Counted from the first letter of the stretch, positions 1-8,998 are shown. The stretch is 64,000 bases of DNA from Thalassotalea algicola (GCF_012932965.1 NZ_JABBXH010000003.1:186001-250000); one strand, 5' to 3'. Notes: a model not told the origin generated them from the letters alone. Program-made: numbers and translations.

Positions 1-541
1 TATTCAAAATACCGGCGATTTGCTTGTTTAATTGGCCATCGGCAATTAATGATAATACGTTATATTGTTGAGGAGTCAGGTGCGCGAGTTGTTTCGCCAA
101 TTGCTTGTTTTTCTGTGCTTGCTCATCATCAGGGAGTTTTTCAATATCATCTGGTAGCCAGGTTTCTCCATTTAGGACACTATCCACAGCGCTAGCAATT
201 GTTGCTAAGTTCACTGACTTAGGAATAAAGGCGGCAGCACCAAAATTTATCGCTTTGCGCATAACGTCAGTACGTTCATCTGAAGAGACCATGATTACGG
301 TTAAATCTGGATGATTATTTCTTAGTTGCGTGAGGCCGGTAAAGCCATCATTGCCTGGCATATGAAGATCAAGAAATACTATTTCAAGCGACGGTTGAGT
401 TTCGATATTAGCAAGTAATTCATTAAAGCTTTCAGCTTCAATGATCGCTGCATCAGGTATGCATTCATATACCGCTTGTTTCAAAGCTGTACGAAATAGT
501 GGGTGGTCGTCAGCAATGATTACTTGTGCATCACTCATCAT
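1..541 (-). CDS. NarL/LuxR-type response regulator (3' end outside window)
   Basis: The N-terminal receiver domain carries the acidic pair D10-D11, the phosphoacceptor D57 in FLDLHMPG and the conserved K107 in IPKS (numbering from MSD). After a linker, the start of a LuxR-type helix-turn-helix is visible (LTPQQYNVLSLIADGQLNKQIA) before the gene runs off the left edge. It is therefore a DNA-binding output regulator of a two-component system, whose kinase is not in the window. Two adjacent ATG codons (541 and 538) follow an AGGAG box at 546-550; either may start. Its targets cannot be read from the sequence. The TonB receptor gene next door has the same orientation but is separated by a strong terminator, so they are not co-transcribed. 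Confidence 0.9.
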   Translation of the reverse strand, partial: MMSDAQVIIADDHPLFRTALKQAVYECIPDAAIIEAESFNELLANIETQPSLEIVFLDLHMPGNDGFTGLTQLRNNHPDLTVIMVSSDERTDVMRKAINFGAAAFIPKSVNLATIASAVDSVLNGETWLPDDIEKLPDDEQAQKNKQLAKQLAHLTPQQYNVLSLIADGQLNKQIAGILN

Positions 542-576
542 TATCTCTCCTTAAAACTACTTATCTCATTATGAAA

Positions 577-604
577 AAAAGAGCTGGCAGGTACCAGCTC
601 TTTT
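577..604 (-). terminator. Intrinsic terminator of the TonB receptor gene
   Basis: A perfect 11-bp stem (AAAAGAGCTGG / CCAGCTCTTTT) with a 6-nt loop lies 37 bp beyond the receptor stop codon. Read on the minus strand, it is followed by a run of T. It separates the receptor from the response regulator. Confidence 0.88.
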
Positions 605-640
605 AACCAAGGGAGATTAATTAACTTAATAATTAGTCGG

Positions 641-2929
641 TTAGAAACGGTACCCAAGGGTAAAGTGTACGGTACGCGGGTCGCCGTAATAGGCGATTAA
701 CGTTGTATCGCCACCTAAGCCTGGCGTGTAGTTACCATCATCATCCATACCCACAAAGTTATAGCCGCCGACCATATATTCTTCATCAGTCAGGTTTTTA
801 GCATGTAAGCCTGCATACCAATTACCTTCAATGCTTTCCCAATTGATGCTGGCATTTAGCGTGCCATAGCCATCTTGTTTTAAAGCGTCACTGTCTTCAA
901 ATAATAAGTAATCGTCACGGTAGTAGTAACCCCCGTTGAAAACAAAGTAGCCAATTGAAGTATCTAATGTGTAGTTAGCTGCAATGGATAAGGTGTATTC
1001 AGGTGTGTTAGATAAACCTACTAATGGTGTCGCAATAGACGGATCGTCTTCTATTTCGCCATCGAGATACCCTAAAGCAAAGTCTAAAGTAAGCTCTTCG
1101 GTCGCAACCCAAGTGACCTCTGCTTCTATACCGTCAACGGTTGAGCCCTTAATATTACCAAGGTTTTGGTTAAGTACCGTGAAGTCGTCAGGATCTGGCG
1201 TTACCGTTATGTATTGGCGATCTTCATGATCTAACGAGAACACAGTAATATTGGTACGCAATGTTTCATTCCAATCTTTCTTCATACCGATTTCAAACGA
1301 GTCGACAATTTCCGGATCTGCTGCGTCCTCATTTACGGTAGCGCGTGGGTTAAACGTACCTGATTTAAAGCCTTGAGAGTAGCTGGCAAAAAACATAGTG
1401 TTATCGTCATACTGATACTCAATACCTATGCGAGGAGTAAAACGAGACCAGTCTTCTGATTTAGGTGCATCTAAAACGCCATCACCGTCAGAATCTGACC
1501 CTAGTACTTGCGGGAAGCTTACGCCACCACGTTCATAGCCAGGAATCCAACCATCTTCAGGATATACATTTTCAAATGCTAACCCATTGTTTACATAAGC
1601 ATCTTTTTCTTCATCTGTGTAGCGAGCACCTAAGGTCATTGAGAGCTGTTCGGTAATATCAATACTACTTTGCACGTAAGCTGCTTTACTTTCACTATTA
1701 TTACAGCCTGTTACTTCGCGTGTTAAGCCTGGTACACCAAATGCTGCTCGGCCAAGAAAACCTAATATGGCATCGAAATGACCACATGATTCACCGTCGT
1801 AGAAGTAAACACCACCGACAATATTAAAGTTCTCGCCAGTATAATTTGCTTGAAGTTCGTGACTGGTATTTTCATCATCGTAAATAGCCGGTACATCGAA
1901 AATATCTAGCGGCGTATTGTCAAAATCGATATTGGTATCCGAATCACTTTCACGCGATGACGTAACGTATTTAAGCGATAAATCATCAGTCGCTTGCCAA
2001 TCAACAACTAAGCTAATTCCTTCAAGTTCAACAGTGTTTTTAGTAGGCATGCTAGTGTATGAGTCGAAAACACTATTAGGCACTGGCGCATCAGTTAGCA
2101 AGCTTGGCAATAAGCGATAACCGCCTTTGGCGTTAGAGTCGTCATCTGTTTTATCCCAAGCTAATCGCATAAATAAGTCGTCAGTCGGACGAAACTCAAG
2201 CGTTAAACGTGAAGCTGATAAATCTTTGTTATAGTTTTCTTTGTCTTGACCGTCGAGTGCTGAAATTAAAAATTCACCAAAACCATCGCGACTCAACTCT
2301 GCATGACCAAAACCTAAATAAAGTTTGTCTTCGATAAGTGGCACTTGACCCGTAATTTTTAGGTCTTGTTGGCTGTATGAGCCGACAGTCCCTTCAATGT
2401 TAAACTCCATATCACCAGACATAGGTTTGGTGACGTATTTCACCGCGCCACCTATGGTGTTTTTGCCATAAAGTGTACCTTGAGGACCACGTAATACTTC
2501 GATGCGTTCAACATCCAGCAGATCAATAACTGCACCTTGTGGGCGAGCCATGTACACATCATCAATGTAAATGCCGACACCAGGCTCATAACCCCACAAT
2601 GGATCTTGTTGACCAACACCTCGGATAAAAGCCGTTAACGTTGAGTTTGTACCACGGCTTGTTTGTAGCGTGGTATTTGGAGAAAAGCGTTGTATCTCTG
2701 TCATCACAGCTATACCGTTTTCACTGAGTTGCGCAGCGCCGATAGAGGTAACCGCAACTGGAACTGATTGTAAGCTCTCGGTTGTTTTTCGCGCCGTGAC
2801 TTCGATGACTTCTAAACCAGCGACTTTGTCTTCTGAACTTGTATCTTCTTGCGCTATTGCAAAATTACTACTGAGTGCGGCAGCGACTGCTAATGCTATA
2901 CAGCTATGCTTGTTTTTTTGCTGCTTCAT
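641..2929 (-). CDS. TonB-dependent outer membrane receptor
   Basis: A 762-residue outer-membrane transporter that would import a siderophore, vitamin or glycan using TonB energy. A Sec signal peptide (about residues 1-26, ending AIA) is followed by a TonB-box-like stretch EVIEVTARK near residue 40. Next comes a plug domain with the family motif VERIEVLRGPQGTLYGKNT and a long beta-barrel ending in the aromatic YRF, typical of Omp85 recognition. The many DxDxD loops in the barrel suit an extracellular, calcium-rich setting. The substrate is not identifiable: no Fur box, glycosidase or siderophore gene is adjacent. The downstream esterase is separately encoded and linked only by position. Confidence 0.93.
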   Translation of the reverse strand: MKQQKNKHSCIALAVAAALSSNFAIAQEDTSSEDKVAGLEVIEVTARKTTESLQSVPVAVTSIGAAQLSENGIAVMTEIQRFSPNTTLQTSRGTNSTLTAFIRGVGQQDPLWGYEPGVGIYIDDVYMARPQGAVIDLLDVERIEVLRGPQGTLYGKNTIGGAVKYVTKPMSGDMEFNIEGTVGSYSQQDLKITGQVPLIEDKLYLGFGHAELSRDGFGEFLISALDGQDKENYNKDLSASRLTLEFRPTDDLFMRLAWDKTDDDSNAKGGYRLLPSLLTDAPVPNSVFDSYTSMPTKNTVELEGISLVVDWQATDDLSLKYVTSSRESDSDTNIDFDNTPLDIFDVPAIYDDENTSHELQANYTGENFNIVGGVYFYDGESCGHFDAILGFLGRAAFGVPGLTREVTGCNNSESKAAYVQSSIDITEQLSMTLGARYTDEEKDAYVNNGLAFENVYPEDGWIPGYERGGVSFPQVLGSDSDGDGVLDAPKSEDWSRFTPRIGIEYQYDDNTMFFASYSQGFKSGTFNPRATVNEDAADPEIVDSFEIGMKKDWNETLRTNITVFSLDHEDRQYITVTPDPDDFTVLNQNLGNIKGSTVDGIEAEVTWVATEELTLDFALGYLDGEIEDDPSIATPLVGLSNTPEYTLSIAANYTLDTSIGYFVFNGGYYYRDDYLLFEDSDALKQDGYGTLNASINWESIEGNWYAGLHAKNLTDEEYMVGGYNFVGMDDDGNYTPGLGGDTTLIAYYGDPRTVHFTLGYRF

Positions 2930-3050
2930 GAAATTCCCCTTAGCTTCTTATAATATTATTTTTTGTTAACACTGATGGTTGATTTTTACTCTATACCAAT
3001 AATTTAAAAAAATAATTAGCACCATAGTAGTACATGTTAACTTGTTGTAT

Positions 3051-4004
3051 TTATTTGGTTATTTTTGTTTTTAGTCCGAAAAACTGAATGATTTCTGGCA
3101 TAGTGGCAATAGGCGACTTAAGTAAATAGTCACCCTCGACGCCACCATGGTTAATGTCAGGGTTGACCATGATGCCGTGTCCAACGTTAGCAATTGTTAC
3201 TAACTCAAGTGCGCGTTGTTTATCTTTGCCAAACCATTGTTGTTTTGTGACGCCATTTTTTGCGGTCACCTCTGGTTGAGCAGTTATCTGGGTTAAATGT
3301 TGCCACTGTTTAGCAAGTGCACTGGAATTTTTTGGGTTAACGATATTGTCGTTAGCGCCAGTCCAAATTGTAAGTCGAGGTAGTTTAGTCTTTTGATTAA
3401 TAACTGCATTCGCGCCTTGGATTAAATCTGTTTGAGAAGATGGTCCATTTTTCATGCAAGATATCGCTTTTATTAGTCCATTTGCACATGGGTAAGGCAC
3501 ACCTGCAATGACTGCTCCTGCTTCGAATAATTCAGGATAATTGAGCAGCATAGAGCTGGTCATAGCGCCACCAGCAGATAAACCTGCAATATATATGTCT
3601 TTAAATCCATGCTGTTTGATTAACGCATTGATCATGTTTTTTAATGATAAGGTTTCACCAACACCCATAGCGTTGTCTTTTTCAGAAAACCAATTGAAGC
3701 AAGCCGTTATGTTGTTTGATTTGCTTTGTTGTGGAATAAGTACGGTGAAATTGTACTGTGTTGATAAGCCTATGAGCCCGGTATCGGTTGCCAATGTTTT
3801 ACCGTTTTGACCACAGCCGTGGAGCATTACTAATAATGATGGTTTGCTCTGTTCGGGTTTAAAGTAGCTAGCAGTTAGCTCTCCGGGGTTATCGCCAAAA
3901 GAATCTAACTGATAAAATGACGCGTTTGTCGCAAGTGGTAAACATAAAGCTAATGATAGGGCTAAGCCTTTAAATTTATCTAACATACACAACCTGATAT
4001 TCAT
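3051..4004 (-). CDS. Secreted PHB-depolymerase/feruloyl-esterase-type hydrolase
   Basis: An alpha/beta hydrolase of the polyhydroxybutyrate depolymerase-like esterase family (LpqC type). The oxyanion-hole motif LHGCGQNG lies near residue 61, the nucleophile elbow GLSAGG puts the catalytic serine near 143, and ANDNIVNP and VGHGIMVNP supply the likely Asp and His. A hydrophobic signal peptide ends around TNA. The first ATG (4004) has AAGG immediately against it, whereas the in-frame ATG at 3986 has AGG six bases upstream, so the protein may begin there and lose six residues. The family cleaves ester bonds in PHB or plant-derived esters; the substrate here is unknown. Confidence 0.85.
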   Translation of the reverse strand: MNIRLCMLDKFKGLALSLALCLPLATNASFYQLDSFGDNPGELTASYFKPEQSKPSLLVMLHGCGQNGKTLATDTGLIGLSTQYNFTVLIPQQSKSNNITACFNWFSEKDNAMGVGETLSLKNMINALIKQHGFKDIYIAGLSAGGAMTSSMLLNYPELFEAGAVIAGVPYPCANGLIKAISCMKNGPSSQTDLIQGANAVINQKTKLPRLTIWTGANDNIVNPKNSSALAKQWQHLTQITAQPEVTAKNGVTKQQWFGKDKQRALELVTIANVGHGIMVNPDINHGGVEGDYLLKSPIATMPEIIQFFGLKTKITK

Positions 4005-4136
4005 CCTTTTATTAGCACTTAATGCATATTGGCTTACAAGTAAAAATTCGACAATGGTACTTTAGTGCCGTGCTGTTTTCGCGTTGACTATAAGAATCGC
4101 AGATTTGTACTATATTAATAAGGTGTTGAGATTTAT

Positions 4137-4874
4137 TTGTATTTATCCTTAACTTTGAATGGAACAGGTTTTAACTTGTTGATACGACTATTTTTTCTAC
4201 TTATTACTTTTTGTCACTTTTCTATTTTTGCAAAAGAAGAAAAGAAGATAAGTGCATGCTTCGAAGAGTGGAGCCCCTATGCTTTTGTAGGGAAGAACGG
4301 AGAGGCGACAGGGAGTTCAATTGAGTTCTTACAAAGAAAAGTTAAAGATTTTAATTACTTTATTTCTTATAAACAACTGCCTCATGCTAGATGTGTAGAA
4401 TTAGTTAAAAATAAAGAATTTGACTTTGTGTTGCACGTCGATAAAGCTGATGGAGTAGCTTTAATCGAACATCCTATTGCTGATTGGGAGCTCACCTTGG
4501 CTGTAGTACCCAATAGCCCAATCGCAATGAAAGCAGACCATTCGAGTAATAAAATAAAATTGTTAACAGCAAGGGGCTATGAGTATCCTGAAAAAGTGGC
4601 CGAAATAATTAATAGTGAGCAATTTGAAGTTAGTACAGCCTCTTTTAATTCAGAAAAACCAGAAAGCATCAAGCGACTGTTTAGCATCTTAACGTCAGGT
4701 AGGGTGGATGCAATTTTAATTGATAAGAAATGGGCAGATTTGGTCATTGCCAAATACAACATTAATGCAACTACGTTAGATTATACCTTACACAAAGAGC
4801 CGCAATATATTGGTTATCACCCTGATAACAAAATAAAAGCGGCTCTTTTAGCTAAAGCACTTAGAGCGAACTAA
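4137..4874 (+). CDS. Periplasmic solute-binding-like protein (family 3 type)
   Basis: About 245 residues, with an N-terminal signal peptide (LFFLLITFCHFSIFA followed by KEEKK). The body resembles the amino-acid-binding SBP_bac_3 fold: CFEEWSPYAF at the mature N-terminus and repeated short alpha/beta units up to YIGYHPDNK. No permease or ATPase gene is adjacent, so it may be one of the orphan SBP-like proteins common in Alteromonadales rather than part of an ABC importer. No ATG start is available. TTG at 4137 opens the frame, but TTG at 4176 has AGG seven bases upstream and leaves a cleaner signal peptide. The gene ends two bases before the convergent ccoG stop codon. Confidence 0.7.
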   Translation: MYLSLTLNGTGFNLLIRLFFLLITFCHFSIFAKEEKKISACFEEWSPYAFVGKNGEATGSSIEFLQRKVKDFNYFISYKQLPHARCVELVKNKEFDFVLHVDKADGVALIEHPIADWELTLAVVPNSPIAMKADHSSNKIKLLTARGYEYPEKVAEIINSEQFEVSTASFNSEKPESIKRLFSILTSGRVDAILIDKKWADLVIAKYNINATTLDYTLHKEPQYIGYHPDNKIKAALLAKALRAN

Positions 4875-4876
4875 AG

Positions 4877-6259
4877 CTATCCTGCATAAAATTTCACTTC
4901 TTTAGTTATATTAACTTGGTCACTATCAAGTGACGTAATTGTTATATTGAGTGACGACACCCCTTCAGGTAACAATTCTGGCGGAGCGGTAAGTGTAAAA
5001 GGCACTACAACCATTTCTAAAGCTTCTGCAGTTACAGGTTTGGTCAAGCTCATGGTGATTGGTTCTTCACCATCGATAATGAGTAAAAATCGCTCGGTTT
5101 GCTGTAACTTGTTAGTGAGCTTTAATTGATAACTGTTTTCTATACTGCCATCAAACGTTGTGCGATATAGCACATTTCGGTCTCGTAATATTGAAGCTTC
5201 AATCGGTGTGCGTGTGGCAATGAAAAAGCCCATTAATACAAACATGGTTAGCGTAAGCATTGCGTATGCCGCAATTTTAGGCCTAAAAATAGATGCTTTT
5301 TTACCTATCAAAGCATTTTCACTCGTAAAGCTAATTAATCCTTTGGGATAATTAAAGCGCTCCATTGTTTGGTCACATGCATCTATGCAAGCTGCACAGC
5401 TAATACATTCATATTGAAGGCCATTTCGGATGTCTATGCCGACAGGACAAACTTCAACACACAGATTACAATCTACGCAATCTCCGAGTCCTTTTGCTTT
5501 ATGGTCGTCTTTACGTTTGCGCATGCCGCGGTTTTCTCCGCGTGCTTTATCATAGGCAACAAGTAGAGTGTTTTTATCAAACATTGCTGATTGAAAACGT
5601 GAATACGGACACATGTAAATACACATTTTTTCGCGTAACCAGCCTGCATTACCGTATGTACATAGCGTAAAGAAGCCAACCCAGAAATAGACAAGTGCTG
5701 ACCATTCCAAGGTAAACAGCTCTAAATACAAGGTTTTAACAGGGATGAAGTACGACATAAAAGTCGTTGCTGTTAAAAACGAAATAAGTAGCCAGGCAGC
5801 GTGCTTAAGCGTTTTTTTACGGAATTTAGCGCTATCTAATTCTTGCTTGTCACCTCTGATCCGTTGATTTCGATTACCTTCAATTTTCTCTTCTACCCAG
5901 ATATAGAGAAACATCCAAATAGTCTGTGGGCACATAAAGCCACACCATACCCTGCCAAGCCATGTGGTAAAAAAGAACAGTGCGAACGCCCCCACCATAA
6001 ATAGGGCCGCGAGCACTGTTAAGTCTTGCGGGAAGAAAGTAATGGCAAAAATTCTAAATTGCTGATTAGCGACATCTAGCAGGATAGCTTGTTCACCTTT
6101 ATAAGGTATCCAAGGAATTAACACGAAAAGCAACATCATAAATGCGCCGCTGTATTTACGAATATTATAAAATAAGCCACGCTGCAGACGAACGTAGATG
6201 CTTTCGTCATTTTTATACGGCTTAATAATCAATTCTTCTTCTTTAAAATCGAAATTCAT
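4877..6259 (-). CDS. ccoG: Cytochrome c oxidase accessory protein CcoG
   Basis: A polytopic membrane ferredoxin (FixG/RdxA family, 460 residues) that serves cbb3-type cytochrome oxidase biogenesis; the family is implicated in reducing copper for CuB insertion. Several transmembrane helices precede two ferredoxin clusters, CVDCNLCVEVCPVG near residue 260 and CISCAACIDACDQ near 285, supplying eight cysteines for two 4Fe-4S centres. Additional CxxC-type motifs (GFMCPQ, CIYMCPYSRFQ) lie in the membrane part. A final membrane helix and a C-terminal Ig-like domain (about 350-460) complete the usual FixG layout. The ccoNOPQ and ccoI genes are not in the window. The upstream region carries a sigma-54-type promoter and a palindrome shared with the neighbouring activator gene. 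Confidence 0.96.
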   Translation of the reverse strand: MNFDFKEEELIIKPYKNDESIYVRLQRGLFYNIRKYSGAFMMLLFVLIPWIPYKGEQAILLDVANQQFRIFAITFFPQDLTVLAALFMVGAFALFFFTTWLGRVWCGFMCPQTIWMFLYIWVEEKIEGNRNQRIRGDKQELDSAKFRKKTLKHAAWLLISFLTATTFMSYFIPVKTLYLELFTLEWSALVYFWVGFFTLCTYGNAGWLREKMCIYMCPYSRFQSAMFDKNTLLVAYDKARGENRGMRKRKDDHKAKGLGDCVDCNLCVEVCPVGIDIRNGLQYECISCAACIDACDQTMERFNYPKGLISFTSENALIGKKASIFRPKIAAYAMLTLTMFVLMGFFIATRTPIEASILRDRNVLYRTTFDGSIENSYQLKLTNKLQQTERFLLIIDGEEPITMSLTKPVTAEALEMVVVPFTLTAPPELLPEGVSSLNITITSLDSDQVNITKEVKFYAG

Positions 6260-6293
6260 TGTTTACTCTCATAACTCTGTTATAAGAGATATT

Positions 6294-6309
6294 GCAATTA
6301 GATTGCCAA
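6294..6309 (-). promoter_or_regulatory. Sigma-54 (-24/-12) promoter of ccoG
   Basis: On the minus strand, TTGGCA-N6-TTGCA gives the invariant GG and GC exactly 12 bases apart, as in the RpoN consensus. The expected start is near 6282, leaving a short leader to the ATG at 6259. The spacing and both cores are seen directly; activity is inference. A sigma-54 activator gene lies immediately upstream, which strengthens the call. Confidence 0.75.
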
Positions 6310-6383
6310 CATGAGATTTTGAGTTAACCTGTTGATAAATATGGTTAATATTTTTATTGGTGGTCTGCTTATTAAATTGATTG

Positions 6384-6420
6384 CACGATATATCGTGGTT
6401 TCTGGCGTGGCATATCGTGC
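6384..6420. promoter_or_regulatory. Candidate upstream activator site for ccoG (palindrome plus half site)
   Basis: CACGATATATCGTG (6384-6397) is a perfect 14-bp palindrome centred about 108 bp upstream of the predicted ccoG start, a normal distance for a sigma-54 enhancer. A second half site, ATATCGTGC at 6412-6420, lies about 22 bp away, roughly two helical turns. A near-identical palindrome occurs at 7868-7881 in front of the activator gene. The two arms here could also pair as an RNA hairpin followed by T residues on the plus strand, but no plus-strand gene ends here. Confidence 0.6.
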
Positions 6421-6431
6421 TTTTTTGGGGG

Positions 6432-7856
6432 CTATGGACGTTTGATGTTGAGCTTTTGCATTTTTGAACGCAGCGTGCTGTCTGGTAAACCTAATATCTT
6501 TGCAGCGCCTTGTTCGCCACCAATTTTCCAGTGACAGTCGTTAAGTACATCTAAAATATATTGAGCCTCTATCTGTGCTAGTGATTTACCCTTAACATGA
6601 TTTGTCTGTGTTATAGGTTCACCAACCGTAACCTCTAACACAGGCGATTGCGATAAAATCATGGCACGCTCAAGGGTATTTTGTAGCTCTCTTACGTTAC
6701 CTGGCCAATGATAATGTCTTAGAGATCGTAAACTGCTCGAGCTAATTGAATGAACCTGTTTATTAAGTTTCTTATTCAGTTGCTCGATCAGCTGGGTAGT
6801 AAGCGTAGCAATATCATCTTTACGTGCTCGAAGTGGTGGCATTTCGATAGGAAAAACGTTTAAGCGATAATATAAGTCCATTCGAAAATCGCCCTGTTCA
6901 ACCATGGCTTTTAAATCTTTGTTTGTTGCTGCGATTAATCGGATATCAACCTTGATAGTTTTATTGCCACCAACCCGCTCAAATTCCTGTTCTTGAATAA
7001 CTCTTAGTAATTTGCTTTGCGCTTCTAAAGAAAGCTCACCAATTTCATCCAAAAATAGTGTACCTTTGTCTGCTAATTCGAATTTTCCTTTGCGGCTTTC
7101 ATTTGCACCGGTAAAGGCTCCCTTCTCGTGGCCAAATAACTCAGATTCTAATAAGCTAGGGGTAAAGGCTGCACAGTTCACTTTTATCATCGCTTTCTTT
7201 TTTCGATCACTTCGCTGGTGTAGTTCACGTGCGGCGAGTTCTTTACCAGTTCCATTTTCGCCGAGAATCAATACGGTAGTATTGGTATTCGCCACTAGTT
7301 GAATCTGCGATTTTAGCTTTTCCATGATTAAGCTAGAGCCAGTAAGCGAAGATTGCGACCACTGTTGCTTAAGTTCATTTTGTAGGTAGTGATTTTCTGC
7401 CTGCAACTGATTGGAAAGCGATTTTACTTTATCTAGTGCTAGACTTAATGCTTGTTCATTATTTTTCTGCTCGGTGACATCTCGAAATACCGTAACGGCA
7501 CCTATGACTTTATTTTGATGGAATACTGGAGTTGAAGTGTATTCGACCGGAAAAGCACTGCCATCTTTGCGCCAAAATACTTCATTAGTTACTTGGCGAC
7601 TTTTACCATCTTGAGCTGTCGCATAGATTTGACATTCTTCAGCGGGGTAGGGGGTTCCGTCAGCATGGGTATGATGATGATATTGGTGAATACTTTTACC
7701 AAGTAATTCTTCTGCGGTCCAGCCCGTCATTCGCTCGGCTGCTGCATTAATAAATACCGCGTGACCTTGCGTATCAAAGCCGTAAATTCCTTCGCCAACA
7801 GCATTAAGTAAAAGTTCTGAATCAGCCAGTAAGTGTTTAAGGTTTGAAGAAGTCAT
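6432..7856 (-). CDS. PAS-domain sigma-54-dependent transcriptional activator
   Basis: An enhancer-binding protein of about 474 residues. An N-terminal PAS sensory domain (about 10-130) and a short coiled linker precede the AAA+ domain, with Walker A GENGTGKE, the sigma-54 contact loop GAFTGA, Walker B TLFLDEIGEL and the arginine-finger region. The C-terminal Fis-type helix-turn-helix (GAAKILGLPDSTLRSKMQKLNI) is of the FhlA/HyfR kind. There is no receiver domain, so the input is probably a small ligand, redox state or heme sensed by PAS. The first ATG is at 7856; an upstream TTG (7943) would run through the ispB end and a 12-bp hairpin and is less likely. ccoG follows in the same direction with its own RpoN-type promoter, making it the prime target candidate. 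Confidence 0.93.
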   Translation of the reverse strand: MTSSNLKHLLADSELLLNAVGEGIYGFDTQGHAVFINAAAERMTGWTAEELLGKSIHQYHHHTHADGTPYPAEECQIYATAQDGKSRQVTNEVFWRKDGSAFPVEYTSTPVFHQNKVIGAVTVFRDVTEQKNNEQALSLALDKVKSLSNQLQAENHYLQNELKQQWSQSSLTGSSLIMEKLKSQIQLVANTNTTVLILGENGTGKELAARELHQRSDRKKKAMIKVNCAAFTPSLLESELFGHEKGAFTGANESRKGKFELADKGTLFLDEIGELSLEAQSKLLRVIQEQEFERVGGNKTIKVDIRLIAATNKDLKAMVEQGDFRMDLYYRLNVFPIEMPPLRARKDDIATLTTQLIEQLNKKLNKQVHSISSSSLRSLRHYHWPGNVRELQNTLERAMILSQSPVLEVTVGEPITQTNHVKGKSLAQIEAQYILDVLNDCHWKIGGEQGAAKILGLPDSTLRSKMQKLNIKRP

Positions 7857-7860
7857 AAAA

Positions 7861-7888
7861 AATGGGCCACGAAATATCGTGGCCCATT
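7861..7888 (-). terminator. ispB terminator overlapping a candidate activator operator
   Basis: A perfect 12-bp stem (AATGGGCCACGA / TCGTGGCCCATT) with an AATA loop is followed on the minus strand by a run of T directly before the activator ATG at 7856. It looks like the intrinsic terminator of ispB. Its core CACGAAATATCGTG (7868-7881) differs by one base from the palindrome upstream of ccoG, so it may double as an operator for autoregulation. No Shine-Dalgarno sequence fits between it and the ATG. Confidence 0.7.
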
Positions 7889-7920
7889 GTAATCGAGATT
7901 TAAGTAAATGAAAATGCTGT

Positions 7921-8892
7921 TTATGAAGTGCGGTTTGCTGCAATATGCGCTAGGGCGATCAATGCTTGCTTATATTCACTTTCTGGAATCTCACTCAGCG
8001 CATTAATTGCTATATCGGCTTCTTGTTCTGCTTTTCGTTGCGTGTACTCCAAAGAGCCCGTTGCTTTCATGGCGGCTAGAATTTCATCTAAGTGCTCCAT
8101 GCCATTACAATGCTCGATAGCATTTCTAATTAATTGACGCTGCTCATCGTTGCCATTGGCCATTGCATATAATAGTGGCAATGTTGGCTTTCCTTCTGAT
8201 AAGTCATCACCAACATTTTTGCCCATTTCTTTGGCATCCGCCGTATAGTCCATGATGTCATCTACTAACTGGAATGCTGTGCCCAAGTGCTTACCATAAT
8301 CGGCGAGTGCCTGTTCGATCTTAGGATCAGATCCCGAGATCACCGCGGCTAGCTGTGTCGCTGCTTCAAACAACCTCGCAGTTTTACAATAGATTACCTG
8401 CAGATAACTTTCTTCAGTAGTATCGGGGTCATTACAGTTCATCAACTGTAATACTTCACCTTCTGCTACAACATTTGTCGTATCAGATAAAATCTCCATC
8501 ACACGCATCTTTTTGATTTTTACCATCATTTGAAAAGAACGGGTATAAAGGAAGTCACCAACTAAGACACTGGCCGAATTACCAAATAAGGCATTGGCTG
8601 TTTCTCGTCCGCGACGCATATTTGATTCGTCGACTACGTCGTCATGTAATAATGTAGCGGTATGAATGAACTCGACGATCGCAGCGATCGAAAGATGATC
8701 CTTACCTTCGTAACCTATCGCTCGTGCAGCTAATACGCTAAGCAAAGGGCGCATTCTTTTGCCGCCGGCATTTACAATGTAAATACCGAGTTGATTAATA
8801 AGGGCGACGTCAGAGGTTAATTGGCCGTAGATTAGATCATTAACTTCGGTCATATCTTGGCTAGCAAGCGACTGAATTTCAGTTAAGTTCAT
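7921..8892 (-). CDS. ispB: Octaprenyl diphosphate synthase
   Basis: A trans-polyprenyl diphosphate synthase of 323 residues that extends farnesyl diphosphate with isopentenyl diphosphate to make the ubiquinone/menaquinone side chain. The two aspartate-rich motifs that bind magnesium and diphosphate are intact: DDVVDE near residue 84 (LLHDDVVDESNMRRG) and DDIMD near 210. GGKRMRPLL near the N-terminus is the substrate-binding signature. The gene is divergent from rplU, as in E. coli and most gammaproteobacteria, which supports the ispB assignment over other prenyl synthases. Chain length cannot be proved from the sequence. Confidence 0.95.
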   Translation of the reverse strand: MNLTEIQSLASQDMTEVNDLIYGQLTSDVALINQLGIYIVNAGGKRMRPLLSVLAARAIGYEGKDHLSIAAIVEFIHTATLLHDDVVDESNMRRGRETANALFGNSASVLVGDFLYTRSFQMMVKIKKMRVMEILSDTTNVVAEGEVLQLMNCNDPDTTEESYLQVIYCKTARLFEAATQLAAVISGSDPKIEQALADYGKHLGTAFQLVDDIMDYTADAKEMGKNVGDDLSEGKPTLPLLYAMANGNDEQRQLIRNAIEHCNGMEHLDEILAAMKATGSLEYTQRKAEQEADIAINALSEIPESEYKQALIALAHIAANRTS

Positions 8893-8998
8893 AGCGTGGA
8901 GAATAGTGTTTTACAGGTGTTTAATGCGCACAAGTGTACACGAAATCTAGATAGATTGAAGCGTTCAAAATATTTATGTAATAAAAGCAAATTATGGC

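Noticed and set aside
6382-6420. Intrinsic terminator on the plus strand (hairpin followed by T6)
   Set aside because: No plus-strand gene ends here; the perfect inner palindrome and its distance to the ccoG promoter fit an activator site better.
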